Below, piece by piece: positions 1 to 9,634 of a DNA stretch of 64,000 nt (within the stretch, counting starts at the first letter, position 1; each line of letters begins with the position of its first letter). The translations under genes were made by a program, and so were the position numbers. The notes under the pieces were generated by a model, which was not told the DNA's origin, searched no databases, and saw only the letters and a program-made list of their open reading frames with translations. The stretch is taken from positions 124,001 to 188,000 of the forward strand of contig NZ_JAAAMG010000007.1 of NCBI RefSeq assembly GCF_010500815.1. The letters run 5' to 3'. Source of the stretch: Jiella pacifica (lineage in GTDB: Bacteria > Pseudomonadota > Alphaproteobacteria > Rhizobiales > Rhizobiaceae).

Positions 1-791
1 ACGTTGACGAGCGGCGATCTGAGGTCGTGGGAGACGATGTAGGCGAAGCGCTGGATCTCGGCATTGGCCCGCTGCAGTTCGCTGGTGCGTTCGACAACCG
101 CCGATTCCAGATCGTCGTTCAGCTCCTGGAGCTGGACACCGATCGAGGTGAGTGCACGCAGCGTGCGACGGGTCGCCCAGATGGTTCCGGCAGCGACGAC
201 GATCAGAAGGATCGCCGCGGCGATCGCGACGGCAGTCGAGAGGTAAACGCTGCCATTCGCCTCCGCTTCGCGCGCCACCAACAGCCGCCGCTCCTCCAGG
301 GCCATCGCGTCGGAAATGTCCCGCAGTTCCTGGACGACAGTAATGTCCTCCTCATCCAGAAGACTGGCGCCTCGAACGCCGGTTCCGCCGGCCTGTTTGT
401 CGACGATCGAATTGCGCAGAAGTTCGAGATATTGCCGCGTCAGGTCGCGAAAATGGTCGAGCCGCTCCATCTGGCTCGGATTGTCGGCGGTCAGTCCGGC
501 GATCCGATCGATCTGCACCGGAATGTCGGCAGCGGTTTTCTCGAAGACCTCCAGAAACCGCGAGTCGCCTTCCAGCAAATAACCGCGGCGGGATGCCTCG
601 ATCCGCTCGACCAGCCGATTGAGATCGGCCACGGATGCCTCGACCTCGATCGTGTGAGACACCAGCTCGGCGTAGTCCTGGCTCCGCATGAAGGTCCAGA
701 CGACGGCGAGGGCAGCCACGGCGAGCATGACGAACCCGGCGGCGACGGCGAGGAAGATGACGCGGTTGGCGCGCCGTTGACGTGTCATCAT
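1..791 (-). CDS. CHASE3-domain sensor histidine kinase, 5' part only
   Basis: The gene runs off the left edge, so only about 263 N-terminal residues are present. It starts with two consecutive ATG codons (791 or 788). A membrane segment near residues 10-35 (IFLAVAAGFVMLAVAALAVV) is followed by an extracytoplasmic four-helix region carrying the CHASE3 signature RRGYLLEGD near residue 70. A second membrane segment lies near 190-210. A short coiled linker then leads to the dimerisation/phosphoacceptor motif IVSHDLRSPL at the window edge, with the His that would be phosphorylated. The catalytic ATPase domain lies outside the window. CHASE3 kinases sense an unknown periplasmic signal; no partner response regulator is visible. 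Domain assignment is from motif reading and is fairly secure; the signal and target are unknown. Confidence 0.85.
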   Translation of the reverse strand, partial: MMTRQRRANRVIFLAVAAGFVMLAVAALAVVWTFMRSQDYAELVSHTIEVEASVADLNRLVERIEASRRGYLLEGDSRFLEVFEKTAADIPVQIDRIAGLTADNPSQMERLDHFRDLTRQYLELLRNSIVDKQAGGTGVRGASLLDEEDITVVQELRDISDAMALEERRLLVAREAEANGSVYLSTAVAIAAAILLIVVAAGTIWATRRTLRALTSIGVQLQELNDDLESAVVERTSELQRANAEIQRFAYIVSHDLRSPLVN

Positions 792-976
792 CGGGTCGGA
801 TGGCCCATTCAGGGTGGAGCGGTCCCGCCAAAAGAGCGCGGGCGCTGGCGCATGGCTCTCCGTTCTTCAGGAGAGGTGCTGACATTTCGTGAAAACGTTC
901 ACTAATCAAGTCGCCGCGCTCACTCAAGTGCCGAAAAGCATCCTTGGCGGCGCAAGAGGCGGGATGGCTGCGTCGC

Positions 977-3046
977 CTACTTCACGAAAACCTCGGCGCT
1001 GGCCGCCGCGCCCGTGGCATCGACCACCGAGATCGCCAGAAAGCCGGGCTCCTTCGGCTGGAAAGTCGACTGGCGGAGCAGCTGGTCCCGATCCACGGGC
1101 AGGCCGTCGACATACCAGGTGAAGGGCGGGCGACCGTTGCGGACCTTGAGATAGAGGGGCGTGGCGCTTCGGGCTCCATCGCTGAGCTCGATGCGGCTTC
1201 CCGCCGGCGGATAGACGATTTCCGGCTTCAGCCCCGCCTGGCGGCGTTCGGCTGCCCTCCCCACGCGCTTCAGGGGCGGCGGCAGGCCCGCTCCCGCCGA
1301 GGCGAGGATGCCGGGCGGCGGACCGGCGAGGCGCGTCACCGGACCGATGCGGGCGAACACGTCGTGCATCACCGGCACGGCGGCATCCTGGCCGACGAGG
1401 CCCGGCACCGGCGCCCCGTCCGGCCGACCGAGCCAGACGCCGACGACGTGCTTGCCGTCGTAGCCGATGGTCCAGGCGTCGCGGTAGCCGTAGGAGGTGC
1501 CGGTCTTGTGGGCGATCTCGCCGGGCGAACCCTTGGTGGTGGAGGTCGCGCCGGCGATGATCGAGGTGACGTACCAGGCCGCCTGCTCGGAAAGGATGCG
1601 TCGTTGCGGGCCCGGCTCCGCGGCTTCCTCGACATGCAGCGGCACGGACACACCGCCATTGGCGATGCCGGCATAGAGCCTGACCAGATCCTCCAGTGTC
1701 AGCCCGAGCCCGCCGAGGCCGATGGCGAGGCCTGGCAGCGAGCGGTCGCCGAGCTCGGGTCTCGCGCCGGTGCGGCGGATGCGCTGGACGAGCCGACTCG
1801 GCCCGACGGCCGACAGGAGTTCCACCGCCGGCAGGTTGCGCGACAGTTGCAGCGCCCGGCGGGCGGTGATGATGCCCTGGAACTCGTGGTCGAAATTCTG
1901 GGGCGTATAGCCGGCAAAGCCGCCGGGGGAATCGTCGACGAGGCTTTCGGGATGGGCCACCCCGCGCTCGAAAGCGAGGCCGTAGATCAGCGGCTTCAGC
2001 GTCGAGCCCGGTGAGCGCAGCGCCTGGGTCAGATCGACGAAGCCCTGGCGGGAGCGATCGAAATAGTCGGGCGAACCGACCTCGGCGAGGATCTCGCCGG
2101 TCGAATGATCGGCGACGACGAGGGCGAGCGAAACCGGGCTTTTCAGGCTCCTCGCCTTGTCCCGCGCATAGGTTTCCAGCCGTTGCTGCAGGCGTTCGTC
2201 GATCGTCAGGTTGATCGGGCTGCGCTGGGGATTTTCGGCGTGAAGCCGCTCGGCGAGATGGGCGGCCATCACCGGCATGTCGCGCCGGACGGGCGGAACC
2301 GGCTCGCGCTCGGCCCTGCCGGCTTCCCGCTCGTTCAAGATGCCGAGTTCGGCCATGCGCGCGAGAACGCGGTCCCGCGCCGCCTTGGCGCGCTCGATGA
2401 AGCGGTCCGGCCGGTAGCGCTCGGGCGATTGCGGCAGGGCAACGAGCAGCGCGGCCTCGGCGGCCGTCAGCCGGCGCGGCTCCTTGCCGAAAAGCGAAAG
2501 CGAGGCAGCCCTGATGCCTTCGACGTTGCCACCATAGGGCGCGAGGCGGAAGTAGAGCGACAGGATCTCGGCCTTGTCGTAGCGCCGCTCCAATGCGATC
2601 GCCGTCAGCATCTGCTCGATCTTGGCCGAATAGCTGCCGGTCGGCAGGTTCTCCAGCATCCGTGCCACCTGCATGGTCAGCGTCGAACCGCCGGAGACGA
2701 TGCGGCCGTGGCGGGCCGACTGCCAGACGGCGCGCAGGAGCGCCAGCGGATCGATGCCGCCGTGATCGAGGAAGCGGCGGTCTTCCCAGGCCAGCAGCAT
2801 CTTCAGAAAGCGCGGATCGACGTCGCTGCCGGAGGCGGCCAGCCGCCAGCGGCCGTCTCGAACGGGAAACGCCCGCAGCAGCATGCCTTCGCGGCCAACC
2901 ACCTCGACGCCCACCTCCGGCCCCGTGAGCGCCGCAACGCGGCGCGACACCGCCTGTTCGAAGGCGGAGTAGGCCCACAGGCCGGCGACGAGAAGGAGGA
3001 GCAGGCCGATGACCCCGGCCTGGGCCGTGCGGCGCAGGGGGGACAT
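977..3046 (-). CDS. pbpC: Penicillin-binding protein 1C
   Basis: Bifunctional class A penicillin-binding protein of 689 residues that polymerises glycan strands and can cross-link peptides on the periplasmic face of the inner membrane. A single N-terminal membrane anchor spans about residues 10-28. The glycosyltransferase-51 domain follows, with the catalytic-Glu motif AWEDRRF near residue 88 and GGSTLTMQVARM near 125. The transpeptidase domain has the serine motif SPGSTLKP near 347 and KTGT near 513. The C-terminal region (about 600-689) fits the PBP1C-specific BiPBP_C domain. The length is within the family range. It lies downstream of a macroglobulin gene on the same strand, the arrangement also seen for E. 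coli yfhM-pbpC. The 381-bp gap to that gene, which holds a palindromic repeat pair, suggests that pbpC may have its own promoter. Confidence 0.95.
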   Translation of the reverse strand: MSPLRRTAQAGVIGLLLLLVAGLWAYSAFEQAVSRRVAALTGPEVGVEVVGREGMLLRAFPVRDGRWRLAASGSDVDPRFLKMLLAWEDRRFLDHGGIDPLALLRAVWQSARHGRIVSGGSTLTMQVARMLENLPTGSYSAKIEQMLTAIALERRYDKAEILSLYFRLAPYGGNVEGIRAASLSLFGKEPRRLTAAEAALLVALPQSPERYRPDRFIERAKAARDRVLARMAELGILNEREAGRAEREPVPPVRRDMPVMAAHLAERLHAENPQRSPINLTIDERLQQRLETYARDKARSLKSPVSLALVVADHSTGEILAEVGSPDYFDRSRQGFVDLTQALRSPGSTLKPLIYGLAFERGVAHPESLVDDSPGGFAGYTPQNFDHEFQGIITARRALQLSRNLPAVELLSAVGPSRLVQRIRRTGARPELGDRSLPGLAIGLGGLGLTLEDLVRLYAGIANGGVSVPLHVEEAAEPGPQRRILSEQAAWYVTSIIAGATSTTKGSPGEIAHKTGTSYGYRDAWTIGYDGKHVVGVWLGRPDGAPVPGLVGQDAAVPVMHDVFARIGPVTRLAGPPPGILASAGAGLPPPLKRVGRAAERRQAGLKPEIVYPPAGSRIELSDGARSATPLYLKVRNGRPPFTWYVDGLPVDRDQLLRQSTFQPKEPGFLAISVVDATGAAASAEVFVK

Positions 3047-3170
3047 GTCAGGTCGCTCGGCCCAATTGCGGTTTGTCGAAAGCCAGCCGTATCGAGGTCC
3101 ACGTCACCCTTCGACAGGCAGTGCCAGAGCCACTCGACCGCCGTTGAAGAGATGTCAAAGGCAGAAATTC

Positions 3171-3300
3171 GTCATCCTCGGGCTTGTCCCGAGGATCTAC
3201 TGCCGTCGGTAAGGATGGACGGGCGTTGGCGAGAGACGGTTCTTCCAGGATTTTGTGGCGGACGTTGCAGTAGATCCTTGGGACAAGCCCAAGGATGACG
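3171..3300. repeat. Two facing copies of a palindromic intergenic repeat (REP/RIME-like)
   Basis: Arms at 3171-3202 and 3269-3300 are 32 bp each and are reverse complements of each other except at two positions. Each arm is itself a hairpin: CCTCGGG-CTTGT-CCCGAGG in the left arm. Read on the opposite strand, the right arm is CCTTGGG-CTTGT-CCCAAGG. The two differences between arms are paired changes that keep the internal stem intact. The spacer is 66 bp. The core resembles short palindromic elements that are common between genes in Rhizobiales; I infer a dispersed repeat rather than a gene-specific site. It lies in the 381-bp gap 3047-3427 between pbpC and the macroglobulin gene; I see nothing else in that gap. 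Confidence 0.8.
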
Positions 3301-3427
3301 GTGCGTCGGGGATGTCGCCTCATCCGCGAGCGCTGAGTACCCTCACTGGCGGCTGGAAGCTCACTGACTTGGCCCAGTCCACAAATCAGGCGGTTCCTGT
3401 CCGCGCTGCATATCAATCCGGCGCAAG

Positions 3428-6400
3428 TCACCGAAGCGCCCCAATGACCGTCACCCGTCCGGCATCGGTACGACCGCGGCGGCTCGGATCGTACATGTTC
3501 TCGATCGTCGCCGCCGGATGCTCGAATTCGCCGGGCGCAACGGCACGGACGATATAGGCGAAGCGCCGCATCGCGGTGTCGTTAGTGCCCTGGTCGATCG
3601 CCGCGAGGAACCGGTCGGAGCGGAACTCGGTATGTGCCGCCTCGCCGGAAAGCTCCAGCCAGTCGAGCGTGGCGACGTCGCCGGCCCGCAGGATCGCCGG
3701 GTTGTCGATGGCAAAGCCCGCCGGCAGCGGATCGTCGAGCATCAGCCTTGCCGGGCCCGGATCGACCAGCGTCACCTCGTCGACGACCACCAGCCGGTCG
3801 CCCTGGCCGATCTTCGCCGGATCGGCGGGCTCGCCCTCGAGCGTGTAGTAGCTGCGGGCGACGGCATAGCCATTGGCAGAGGCAGGCGGCGCGACCTGAG
3901 GCACACCGCGGATCGTCACCTCAGCCGAGACCGGTGTCTCCGCCCGGTTGGCGATGTCGATGCCGCTCGAAAGGTCGGCTTCGTCGAGCGCGGCGGAATA
4001 GGGGCCCTCGACGGTCTTGCCGGCGACCGTCAGCTTCGGCGGATTGCGACCCAGGAGCGCATGGGCAGCGAGCAGCGACCAGGCGTCCTCCTGGGTGGAG
4101 GTGTGGCGCTGGCTGCGGCGTTGATCGTTCACCTTGCCGACCAGTTCATCGAAGGAGACGCCGTCCACCGCCGTTTCGAGGCCGAGGGTCAGGACGGCGG
4201 CATCGTCGCGCAGCGCCGTGCCATAATCGGACCGCCCGATGTTGGACTGCGGCGCCATGGTGTCGTCGAGCGACGCGCGGAACACCCGCTCGGCGCGGGT
4301 CCGGTCGCCGTAAAGCGCCAGAGCGGCGGCCATCTGCGCCTTGGAGAGCGGCGTCGGAAAGCCCGACAGCTCGTTGTCGGCATAGTAACGCAGGTCGCCG
4401 ATCGAGGCCCGGCCGTTGCGCGCGAGGACGTAATAGGCGTAGGCCACCGGTCCCCAGTCGGGCTTTTCCGGCAGATAGGCGAGGCTGTTGCGCAGATTGT
4501 CGACTGCGAGGGTGAATCCCTCGTCAGGCACCGCATAGCCTGCCTCGCGGGCCCGCGTCAGGAAGTCGGTGACGTAGGCGTCGAGCCAGAGGTCGCCATA
4601 GCCGGGGCCCCAGAGGCCGAAGGAACCGTTCGACGCCTGGTTCGAGAGAACGCCGGAGATCGCGTCGCTGACGCGCTTCTTGACGTCCTCGCCGGCCCCG
4701 AGCCCTGCCGAAAGGATCGTCTGATCGAGATAGACCAGCGGCATCGCCCGCGAGGTCAGCTGCTCGGTGCAGCCATAGGGATAGCGGTCGAGGCTGCGCA
4801 CGACGCCGGCGACGTCGAACTCGGCAGCCCCGGTGACCGAGACGGTCGCCGACGCCGTGCCGGGGACGTAGCCGGCGAAGAGCTGCGGATCGAGGCTCAG
4901 CCTGCCGCCATTCGCCGCGATGGCGAGCCGCGACTTGTCGATGTCCTTCGGGGCGTTCGAGCGCACCGGCAGGACGACGGTCTTGCGCAGTGTCTCCCCT
5001 GAGGGCGAGACGAGCGCGACCTCGATCGTCGCCTCGCCGATCTCCCCGCCCGTCACCGGCACGAGCACCCGCTCGCGGCCGCCTTCGGAAAGCGTCAGCG
5101 TCGTCTCCTCATTTGCACCGAGCGAGACGATCTGGCCGCCACCGCGCAGCGACAGCGTCGTCTCGCCGGCTGGCCCTTCGACATGGGTGACGTCGACCGC
5201 CAGCCGCGAGGTGTCGCCGGGCGCAAGGAACGCCGGGCGGCTGACCGCGATGACGATCGGATCGCGGACCACCATGTCGCGGCTGGCTTCGCCGACGGCC
5301 GATGGCGACCAGGCAATGGCCATCAGCTTCAGCGTGCCGTTGAAGTCCGGGATGTCGAGAGCGACGGTGGCGCGGCCCTCGCCATCGACGGCCACCGGCC
5401 CGGAATAGAGCGAAACCAGCTCGTCCATCGGCGGCGGGCTCTCGTAGCTGGCCGATGCATCGCCGCCCGAGCGCACCGTGCCCGGCGCGCCGGCCATCCG
5501 GTCGATCAGCTTGGAATAGAGGTCGCGGATCTCGACGCCGAGCCGCCTCTGGCCGAAATAATAGCCCTGCGGTGACGGCGGCTTGAAACCGGTGACGTTG
5601 AGGATGCCGACGTCGACGGCCGCCAGCGTGACATAGGCGGTTTCGCCGGCGGCGACGCCGCCGATCTCGATGCCGATCTCCTGGGTCTGCCGCGGCGTGA
5701 TCTTCTCCGGCGCGTCGATCGCGACGGACAATGCCAGATCGCCCGGCTCGACCTTGACGTGGGCGATGCCGATCGCCCGGCCGGGCATGCGCTTTGCGCC
5801 GAGATCCATCGGCCGATAGACCACCGCCGCGACATAGGCACCGGGGCCCCAGTCACGGGTGACAGACAGATCGACCGTGCCGCCCTCAGCGGGAATGTCG
5901 GCGGTCTTTCGTGCGATGATCCGCTCGTCCATGACGAAGATCTCGGCCTTGCCGGCAAAGCGCGGCTCGATCTTCACTTTCGCCGTCTCGCCCACCTTGT
6001 AGGTCGGCTTGTCCAGTGAGACCTGCGCGACGTCCGGCGTGTCGAGCGAGGTGGCCGAGACGTACCAGCCGGCCTCGAAGGACAGGCTGGCGGGAACGGC
6101 GGCGCCCGACGGGTCGACGACGGAAAGCTCGTACTCGCCCCATTCGACCGGCAGCGACAGCGCGGCGGGCTCGCTCTGGCCGACGTCCAGCGTGCCGCTG
6201 GCGACGCGCGATGCGGTCTTCACCGGCTCGTAGTTCCACGAGCCGGAGCTCTGATACCACTGGAAGTCGACGCGGACCTTCTTCAGCTGCCATTCGAGGC
6301 CGGAAGCGGCGATCCGCTCGCCCGCGGCGTCGAGGGCGACGACATCGAATCCGGCCTCAGAGCCCTCGGGCACCGACCCATCGGAGCGCGGCTTGACGCC

Positions 6401-8908
6401 GATCCGCTGGTTCGAGCCCGCCACCGGGAGGTCCTTCGTCCGCTCCACCGGCTTGCCGCTGGCATCGACGATGCGCAGCTGCAGCTCGGCCGAGAGCGGC
6501 CGCGTCGTCACCGGCGGCTCGAAGGCGGCCAGGGACAGCTCGGCCTTGCCGTCCGCGTCGGTGCGCGCCGTGTCGAAGGGCTGGCGCGTCGCCGTCACCT
6601 CGTCGCTGGAAAGGCCGAAGGAATAGCCCGGATAGGCCGCGATGCCGGCAGATGCCGTCAGCACCGCCTCGCCGTTCACCTCGAGATCGCCCGCCGACGC
6701 GCCGAACAGATAGCGCGCATCGACCGCGACGCTCGGCGGCGCGGTGGGATCGAGGGCGTCGGCAGCGGTCGCGATCTCGAAGTCGATCTTCTCGGGCTCG
6801 AAGTCCTCGACGAGGAAGCTCGTCTCGGCCAGCGCCGGCTGCTTGGGATCGGTGTGGAGCGCGACCTTCCAGAGGCCGCGCATCGCCCCGCCGGGCACGG
6901 CGAGATCGAAGGCGTAGCCGCCGGCGGCGAAGTCCGAGACGCTCTGGCGGGAGAACTCGACGCCGTCGGGCCGCTTGACGATCCGGGTGAGCGACAGGCC
7001 GGCCATCGCCTTGCCCGCCGCATCGCGGGCGAGCGCGTTGAAATGCGCCGTGTCGCCGGCCCGGTAGATGCCGCGATCGGCGGTCAGGAAAACATCGATC
7101 GGCCCCGCCGGAGCGCGGCCGTCGACGCCGCGGTCGGTCAGGTCGAAGGGCGTGTCGCCGACATTGAAGAAGACGAAATCGGCCCCCTTCTTCGCCACGA
7201 TCAGCGACGGCCGATCGCCGCCGGTGCCGCGCATCAGTCCGGCGGGCAGGCGCAGATGGCCGTCGGCGTCGCTGGTCGCCTGCCCAAGGATCTGATTGTT
7301 GGCGGCGATCAGCTCGACCGAAACGTCCGCCAGCGGCGCGGCGCTGCCGAGCGAACGGGCGACGACGTAGAAGCCGTCGACGGCGGAGAAGGTCGACAGG
7401 CCGATATCGGAAACGACGAACCACTGGGTGGCGAGCTGGTCCTGATATTGCGGCCCGTTCTTCGCTTTGGCCGACAGCACATAGACGCCGGGCTTCATCT
7501 CCCCGGCGATCTCTGACACCGGGATCGCGGTGGTCGTCTCCGCATTGGTCTCGCGCTGCACCGAGACCGTCCCGGTCCACACGTCCTCGCCGCTCTGGCC
7601 GGAGATCTCGTCGATCTGCCATTGCGACAGGGCCTTGAGAAACTGGCCGCCCGACAGCGCGCCGGCAAGGCCGCGCTCGCCGATCCGCTGGACCTTTGCC
7701 TCGATCGTATCGGCATTGACGGTGACGACGGGGATCGTGGCATTGCCGCCGGACGGCAGGACATAGGCGTTGACGGCAAAGCGCACCGCCGGGTCGCGGT
7801 CGCGGACATAGACGGAAAGCTCGGCCTCTTTCGCCAGCGTCTCGCCGTCGACCGAGGTGATGCCGGGGCGCGCGACGATGCGGTAGCGCTCGCCGTGCTT
7901 CACGCCGTCGACGCAGATCTGCGAGCCTTCTGCGGTGACCGGCAGCGTGTCGCCGCCCTCGATGCTCAAATAGTCGCCCGGATTTTCCGACGTCGTCAGC
8001 TTGCGCGACAGCTGGTCGGAGAAGGTCAGGCAGATGCGCGGGTTCGCGGCATTGTTGTCGACGGTGTTCTCGAGGATCCGAAATCCGTGGGAGGCGAGGA
8101 CGGATTCGAGGCGCGTTGCGACTTCCGGATCGCTCGCTTCCGCGACGCTCCGGCGATAGGCGCGGATCGCCAGCTTCCAGTTTTCCTCGGCCTCGAAACT
8201 GCCGGCGATGGCCGCAAGGGCCGCGGCCTTTTCGGCTTCGCCGCCGGCGGTGAGATAGGCGTTGACGGCCGCGTCCTTGCGCAGGGCCGCGTTCTGCTGC
8301 TGCTGGTCGTATTCGCTGGGCTGGTGGGCGAGTGCGGCTGCGGCCAGGCTCTGCCAGGCGCCCTGGTCGAGCGGCTCGCGCTTCAGGACCTCCTGCCAGA
8401 GACGGATCGCCTCGGGAAAGGCCAGCGCCGATCGCGCCTGGCTGGCGAGACCGTCGGCGGGGACGGGGGCGAGCTCCTTGTCACGCTCGGCACCGGCCAG
8501 CTCCAGCCGGTAGCGATTGGCCGCCTCGACGCTGGCGGCGGGGATGAAGTCGAGTTCCTTCGCCCGGGCCGAGATGGTGGTCTCGTCGACGGCCGGAACG
8601 TCGACGATCTCGCCGGAGACGGCGCCGGCCACCCGGCGCAATTCGCCCACGCCGTCCTTCAGGAAGCACCACCGACTGCGCTCGTTGATGGTGAAGGCCT
8701 TGCAGCGTTGGTCCGCCTTGCAGGCCGCCGAGCAGCCGTCGAGGTCGGTGTTCTTCAGGATGTCGTAGTCGCGGCCGAAATAGTCCGCATCGCGCGTGAC
8801 GACCACGCTGCGCTCGCCGCTCGCCTGGGCGAATGCGACCGAAAGGCTGGCGCCGAGAATGGCAAGTGCGGCCAGAGCCGCGAGACAAAAACCGCCGAAC
8901 CTTTGCAC
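3428..8908 (-). CDS. Alpha-2-macroglobulin family protein with N-terminal PAN domain
   Basis: A protein of 1,826 residues, longer than E. coli YfhM (about 1,650). A Sec signal peptide occupies residues 1-27 and ends AFA-QA; there is no lipobox, unlike the YfhM lipoprotein. Residues about 35-85 contain evenly spaced cysteines in a PAN/apple-like pattern (DLDGCSAACKADQRC, then WCFL). MG1/MG2-type beta domains follow. The thioester site YGCTEQ is intact, with Cys near residue 1380, inside the alpha-helical thioester domain (SFGLWGPGYGDLWLDAYVTDF nearby). Family members trap or tether incoming proteases in the periplasm and are thought to work with PBP1C in envelope defence. The neighbouring pbpC on the same strand supports that role. 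Confidence 0.92.
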   Translation of the reverse strand: MQRFGGFCLAALAALAILGASLSVAFAQASGERSVVVTRDADYFGRDYDILKNTDLDGCSAACKADQRCKAFTINERSRWCFLKDGVGELRRVAGAVSGEIVDVPAVDETTISARAKELDFIPAASVEAANRYRLELAGAERDKELAPVPADGLASQARSALAFPEAIRLWQEVLKREPLDQGAWQSLAAAALAHQPSEYDQQQQNAALRKDAAVNAYLTAGGEAEKAAALAAIAGSFEAEENWKLAIRAYRRSVAEASDPEVATRLESVLASHGFRILENTVDNNAANPRICLTFSDQLSRKLTTSENPGDYLSIEGGDTLPVTAEGSQICVDGVKHGERYRIVARPGITSVDGETLAKEAELSVYVRDRDPAVRFAVNAYVLPSGGNATIPVVTVNADTIEAKVQRIGERGLAGALSGGQFLKALSQWQIDEISGQSGEDVWTGTVSVQRETNAETTTAIPVSEIAGEMKPGVYVLSAKAKNGPQYQDQLATQWFVVSDIGLSTFSAVDGFYVVARSLGSAAPLADVSVELIAANNQILGQATSDADGHLRLPAGLMRGTGGDRPSLIVAKKGADFVFFNVGDTPFDLTDRGVDGRAPAGPIDVFLTADRGIYRAGDTAHFNALARDAAGKAMAGLSLTRIVKRPDGVEFSRQSVSDFAAGGYAFDLAVPGGAMRGLWKVALHTDPKQPALAETSFLVEDFEPEKIDFEIATAADALDPTAPPSVAVDARYLFGASAGDLEVNGEAVLTASAGIAAYPGYSFGLSSDEVTATRQPFDTARTDADGKAELSLAAFEPPVTTRPLSAELQLRIVDASGKPVERTKDLPVAGSNQRIGVKPRSDGSVPEGSEAGFDVVALDAAGERIAASGLEWQLKKVRVDFQWYQSSGSWNYEPVKTASRVASGTLDVGQSEPAALSLPVEWGEYELSVVDPSGAAVPASLSFEAGWYVSATSLDTPDVAQVSLDKPTYKVGETAKVKIEPRFAGKAEIFVMDERIIARKTADIPAEGGTVDLSVTRDWGPGAYVAAVVYRPMDLGAKRMPGRAIGIAHVKVEPGDLALSVAIDAPEKITPRQTQEIGIEIGGVAAGETAYVTLAAVDVGILNVTGFKPPSPQGYYFGQRRLGVEIRDLYSKLIDRMAGAPGTVRSGGDASASYESPPPMDELVSLYSGPVAVDGEGRATVALDIPDFNGTLKLMAIAWSPSAVGEASRDMVVRDPIVIAVSRPAFLAPGDTSRLAVDVTHVEGPAGETTLSLRGGGQIVSLGANEETTLTLSEGGRERVLVPVTGGEIGEATIEVALVSPSGETLRKTVVLPVRSNAPKDIDKSRLAIAANGGRLSLDPQLFAGYVPGTASATVSVTGAAEFDVAGVVRSLDRYPYGCTEQLTSRAMPLVYLDQTILSAGLGAGEDVKKRVSDAISGVLSNQASNGSFGLWGPGYGDLWLDAYVTDFLTRAREAGYAVPDEGFTLAVDNLRNSLAYLPEKPDWGPVAYAYYVLARNGRASIGDLRYYADNELSGFPTPLSKAQMAAALALYGDRTRAERVFRASLDDTMAPQSNIGRSDYGTALRDDAAVLTLGLETAVDGVSFDELVGKVNDQRRSQRHTSTQEDAWSLLAAHALLGRNPPKLTVAGKTVEGPYSAALDEADLSSGIDIANRAETPVSAEVTIRGVPQVAPPASANGYAVARSYYTLEGEPADPAKIGQGDRLVVVDEVTLVDPGPARLMLDDPLPAGFAIDNPAILRAGDVATLDWLELSGEAAHTEFRSDRFLAAIDQGTNDTAMRRFAYIVRAVAPGEFEHPAATIENMYDPSRRGRTDAGRVTVIGALR

Positions 8909-9199
8909 GGATCGACTCTCCCAACGTCAGTTTCGCCCCAGGCGTTCATTACGCCGAAGCAAGGTTGGCGGCTAGTCGAAGCGAGCAAAAGATTCGGTGA
9001 TCGCACGAGCCGCGCAGGCATTGGCAATCCGGCCGCCATCCAGGCCGTGTTGGCGATGGCGCGGCGCACGGCGTCGCTTTCGCGAATCTCCGCCGGCGTT
9101 TTCTTCGCCCTGTCCCTCGCCCAATCCGCTCTGGGCTTTTCACTCATCGGGCATCGGTCGCAGCGACCGGCATCGATCCACCCCCAGGAGAGCCCGACA

Positions 9200-9418
9200 A
9201 TGATCCGCAACACCATCATCGCCCTCGCCACCGTCGTCGTCGCCGGCGCCGCCTTCTCGGCCCCGGCCAGCGCCAGGAGCTGGCACAAGCCGCACTACGG
9301 CTACGAAAACGTCACTTACAAGCAGTCCTGCCACGTCCAGAAGAAGAAGGTCTTCGCCGGCTACGACGAGTGCGGCAACAAGCTCTGGGTCTGGAAGCGC
9401 GTCCGCTCCTGCCACTGA
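9200..9418 (+). CDS. Small secreted basic cysteine-containing protein
   Basis: Seventy-two residues from an ATG preceded by a good ribosome site (AGGAG at 9185-9189). Residues 1-25 form a clear Sec signal peptide (hydrophobic ALATVVVAGAAF, cleavage after PASA). The mature part of about 47 residues is basic and aromatic, with three cysteines (SCHV, DECG, RSCH) and several Lys, Tyr and Trp residues. It has a strong terminator just downstream, so it is probably its own transcription unit. The family is not recognised; similar short secreted proteins of unknown function are common in rhizobia. An odd number of cysteines would allow an intermolecular disulfide. A longer reading frame runs in from upstream, but this ATG with its ribosome site and signal peptide is the natural start. 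Confidence 0.75.
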   Translation: MIRNTIIALATVVVAGAAFSAPASARSWHKPHYGYENVTYKQSCHVQKKKVFAGYDECGNKLWVWKRVRSCH

Positions 9419-9507
9419 GCATATCCGCCCCCTCCTCCAGCTGTCCGGCCATCCTTCGTCACCGGTCCCCCTCCCCCGCCGATCGAAAGAGGCCGGACAG
9501 TTCACGG

Positions 9508-9538
9508 AAAACCGCCCCGTCCTCCCCGGGGCGGTTTT
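9508..9538 (+). terminator. Rho-independent terminator, 12-bp perfect stem
   Basis: Arms 9508-9519 and 9527-9538 pair over 12 bp (AAAACCGCCCCG with its complement) around a 7-nt loop. The right arm ends in TTTT followed by CGTCGTTT. It lies 90 bp after the small secreted protein and before the LacI-type regulator. The A-run on the left means it could also stop transcription from the other strand. Confidence 0.85.
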
Positions 9539-9634
9539 CGTCGTTTCGGCCGGCCGCCCGAGAGAACCAGAGGAGCGTGGTGACATCCGGGGCTTCCCGC
9601 GTCCCGCTGCTTTTGCAATAGATCGCCGATCGGA

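Noticed and set aside
2105-3298. Plus-strand open frame of 397 aa opposite pbpC
   Set aside because: It is antisense to a clearly coding gene, Arg/Gln-rich, and shows no recognisable domain; the same applies to the many long frames opposite other genes in this high-GC window.
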